A stretch of 5,818 nt of DNA, taken from contig CAIKQM010000512.1 in assembly GCA_903829565.1 (NCBI GenBank), positions 1 through 5,818 on the forward strand, written 5' to 3'. The position numbers and the translations under genes are program-made. The notes beneath the pieces were generated by a model, which worked only from the letters and a program-made list of their open reading frames with translations, searched no databases and was not told the origin of the DNA. Origin of the DNA: an uncultured Planctomycetota bacterium. Its GTDB lineage: Bacteria > Planctomycetota > UBA1135 > GCA-002686595. Positions 5,198 through 5,818 of the stretch are shown here, one piece after another. Each line of letters begins with the position of its first letter. The stretch's first letter is position 1.

Positions 5198-5818
5198 CTA
5201 ATCCAGCGTCAGTGTGCCCCGCAGCAAGTCGCTGTCGGTAAGGCGCTTGTCGCCGTCACTGTCGCGGTACACATCCAGCTCGACCCGCGTACCGCGCTCC
5301 AGCGGCGTCACCAGGCGCGACAGGCTCTCCCGTGTGTCCAAACGCCACGCCCGCGGCCGTACGCCGATCATGGGCCGCGCCGACTCGATCACATCACCAT
5401 TCTTGAGCCCCAGCTTGGCGGCCGGTGAGCCGGCACGCACCTCGACCACCTCAAGCCAACTGCCATTGCGGCCCTCTACATCCTTGGCGCGCACCCCAAG
5501 TCGCTCGTACAGCTGGCCCTCGTGCCGGTTCCATGGCGCCACGACGACGCGCCGCTTGTCACCATCGCGCTCCACCTGAATCTCGACATCCTTCATGGCG
5601 CTGACCGCAGCCCTTGCGAAGGCGTAGTCTTCGGGCTTGCCGACCGTCTTGCCTCCGATCGTGAGGATGCAATCACCAGGCTGCAGCCCCGCGATGCTGG
5701 CGGGGCTACCCGGCACCACGCTCTTCACCTGAGCGTGATCCGCAAACTTCACATCAAAACCTAACCACGTGTCCGCAGAATCAGGAGCCAACAACTGCTC
5801 CTCCAGCACCTTGCGCAC
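5198..5818 (-). CDS. Tandem PDZ domain protein, C-terminal part (5' end probably outside window)
   Basis: An open frame of 206 codons runs from the right edge to TAG 5198-5200. PDZ 1 (about residues 17-95 of the fragment) has the carboxylate-binding loop WLGF (18-21), then V-P-G-S-P-A-x-x-A-G-L-x-x-G-D (35-49) and a typical last strand ending VVVAPW. PDZ 2 (about 105-206) has RLGVRA, then V-R-A-G-S-P-A-A-K-L-G-L-K-N-G-D (127-142). Such pairs are common at the C-terminus of periplasmic HtrA/Deg-type proteases and other envelope proteins, and the missing N-terminus decides which. The edge codon is GTG, so a start there cannot be excluded, but a longer protein is more likely. PDZ 2 carries DSDGDKRLTDSD (186-197), an acidic loop resembling an EF-hand calcium loop. 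The gene is on the same strand as the carbamoyltransferase set but 140 bp away, so a shared role is uncertain. Confidence 0.85.
   Translation of the reverse strand: MRKVLEEQLLAPDSADTWLGFDVKFADHAQVKSVVPGSPASIAGLQPGDCILTIGGKTVGKPEDYAFARAAVSAMKDVEIQVERDGDKRRVVVAPWNRHEGQLYERLGVRAKDVEGRNGSWLEVVEVRAGSPAAKLGLKNGDVIESARPMIGVRPRAWRLDTRESLSRLVTPLERGTRVELDVYRDSDGDKRLTDSDLLRGTLTLD

Overview
The window is high-GC and densely coding, with two convergent gene groups whose last genes end 7 bp apart at about 1255-1261. No RNA gene, CRISPR array, transposase or obvious mobile element was seen. The protein types (NodB-type polysaccharide deacetylase, NodU/CmcH-type carbamoyltransferase, SGNH hydrolase with membrane segments, SxtJ-like and DUF5989-like small membrane proteins, tandem PDZ) suggest a surface-glycan or exopolysaccharide region of a Gram-negative, environmental bacterium. 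Planctomycetota or a similar lineage is my guess from the protein style; nothing in the window proves the taxon.

Plus strand, 1-1254: the last 53 codons of an unidentified protein (possibly a GNAT/FemAB-like acyltransferase) are followed after 29 bp by a complete 353-residue polysaccharide deacetylase that starts at GTG.

Minus strand, read from right to left (5818 to 1262): the C-terminal part of a tandem-PDZ protein; a 140-bp intergenic stretch; then a tightly packed four-gene set. The set is a 70-residue SxtJ-like membrane protein, a 596-residue O-carbamoyltransferase coupled to it by a TGATG stop/start overlap, a 545-residue membrane-anchored SGNH hydrolase fused to a multi-pass domain and a DUF5989-type C-terminus, and a 41-residue DUF5989-like single-pass protein too short to be picked up by most gene callers.

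The likely joint role is tailoring of a surface polymer. The carbamoyltransferase would add carbamoyl groups in the cytoplasm, the SGNH protein would hydrolyse or transfer an ester outside the membrane, and the small membrane proteins would be partners of unknown function. The facing deacetylase group may act on the same glycan. The most notable observations are the SGNH-DUF5989 fusion, the second tiny DUF5989-like paralogue right behind it, and the SxtJ-like protein reduced to its C-terminal half.
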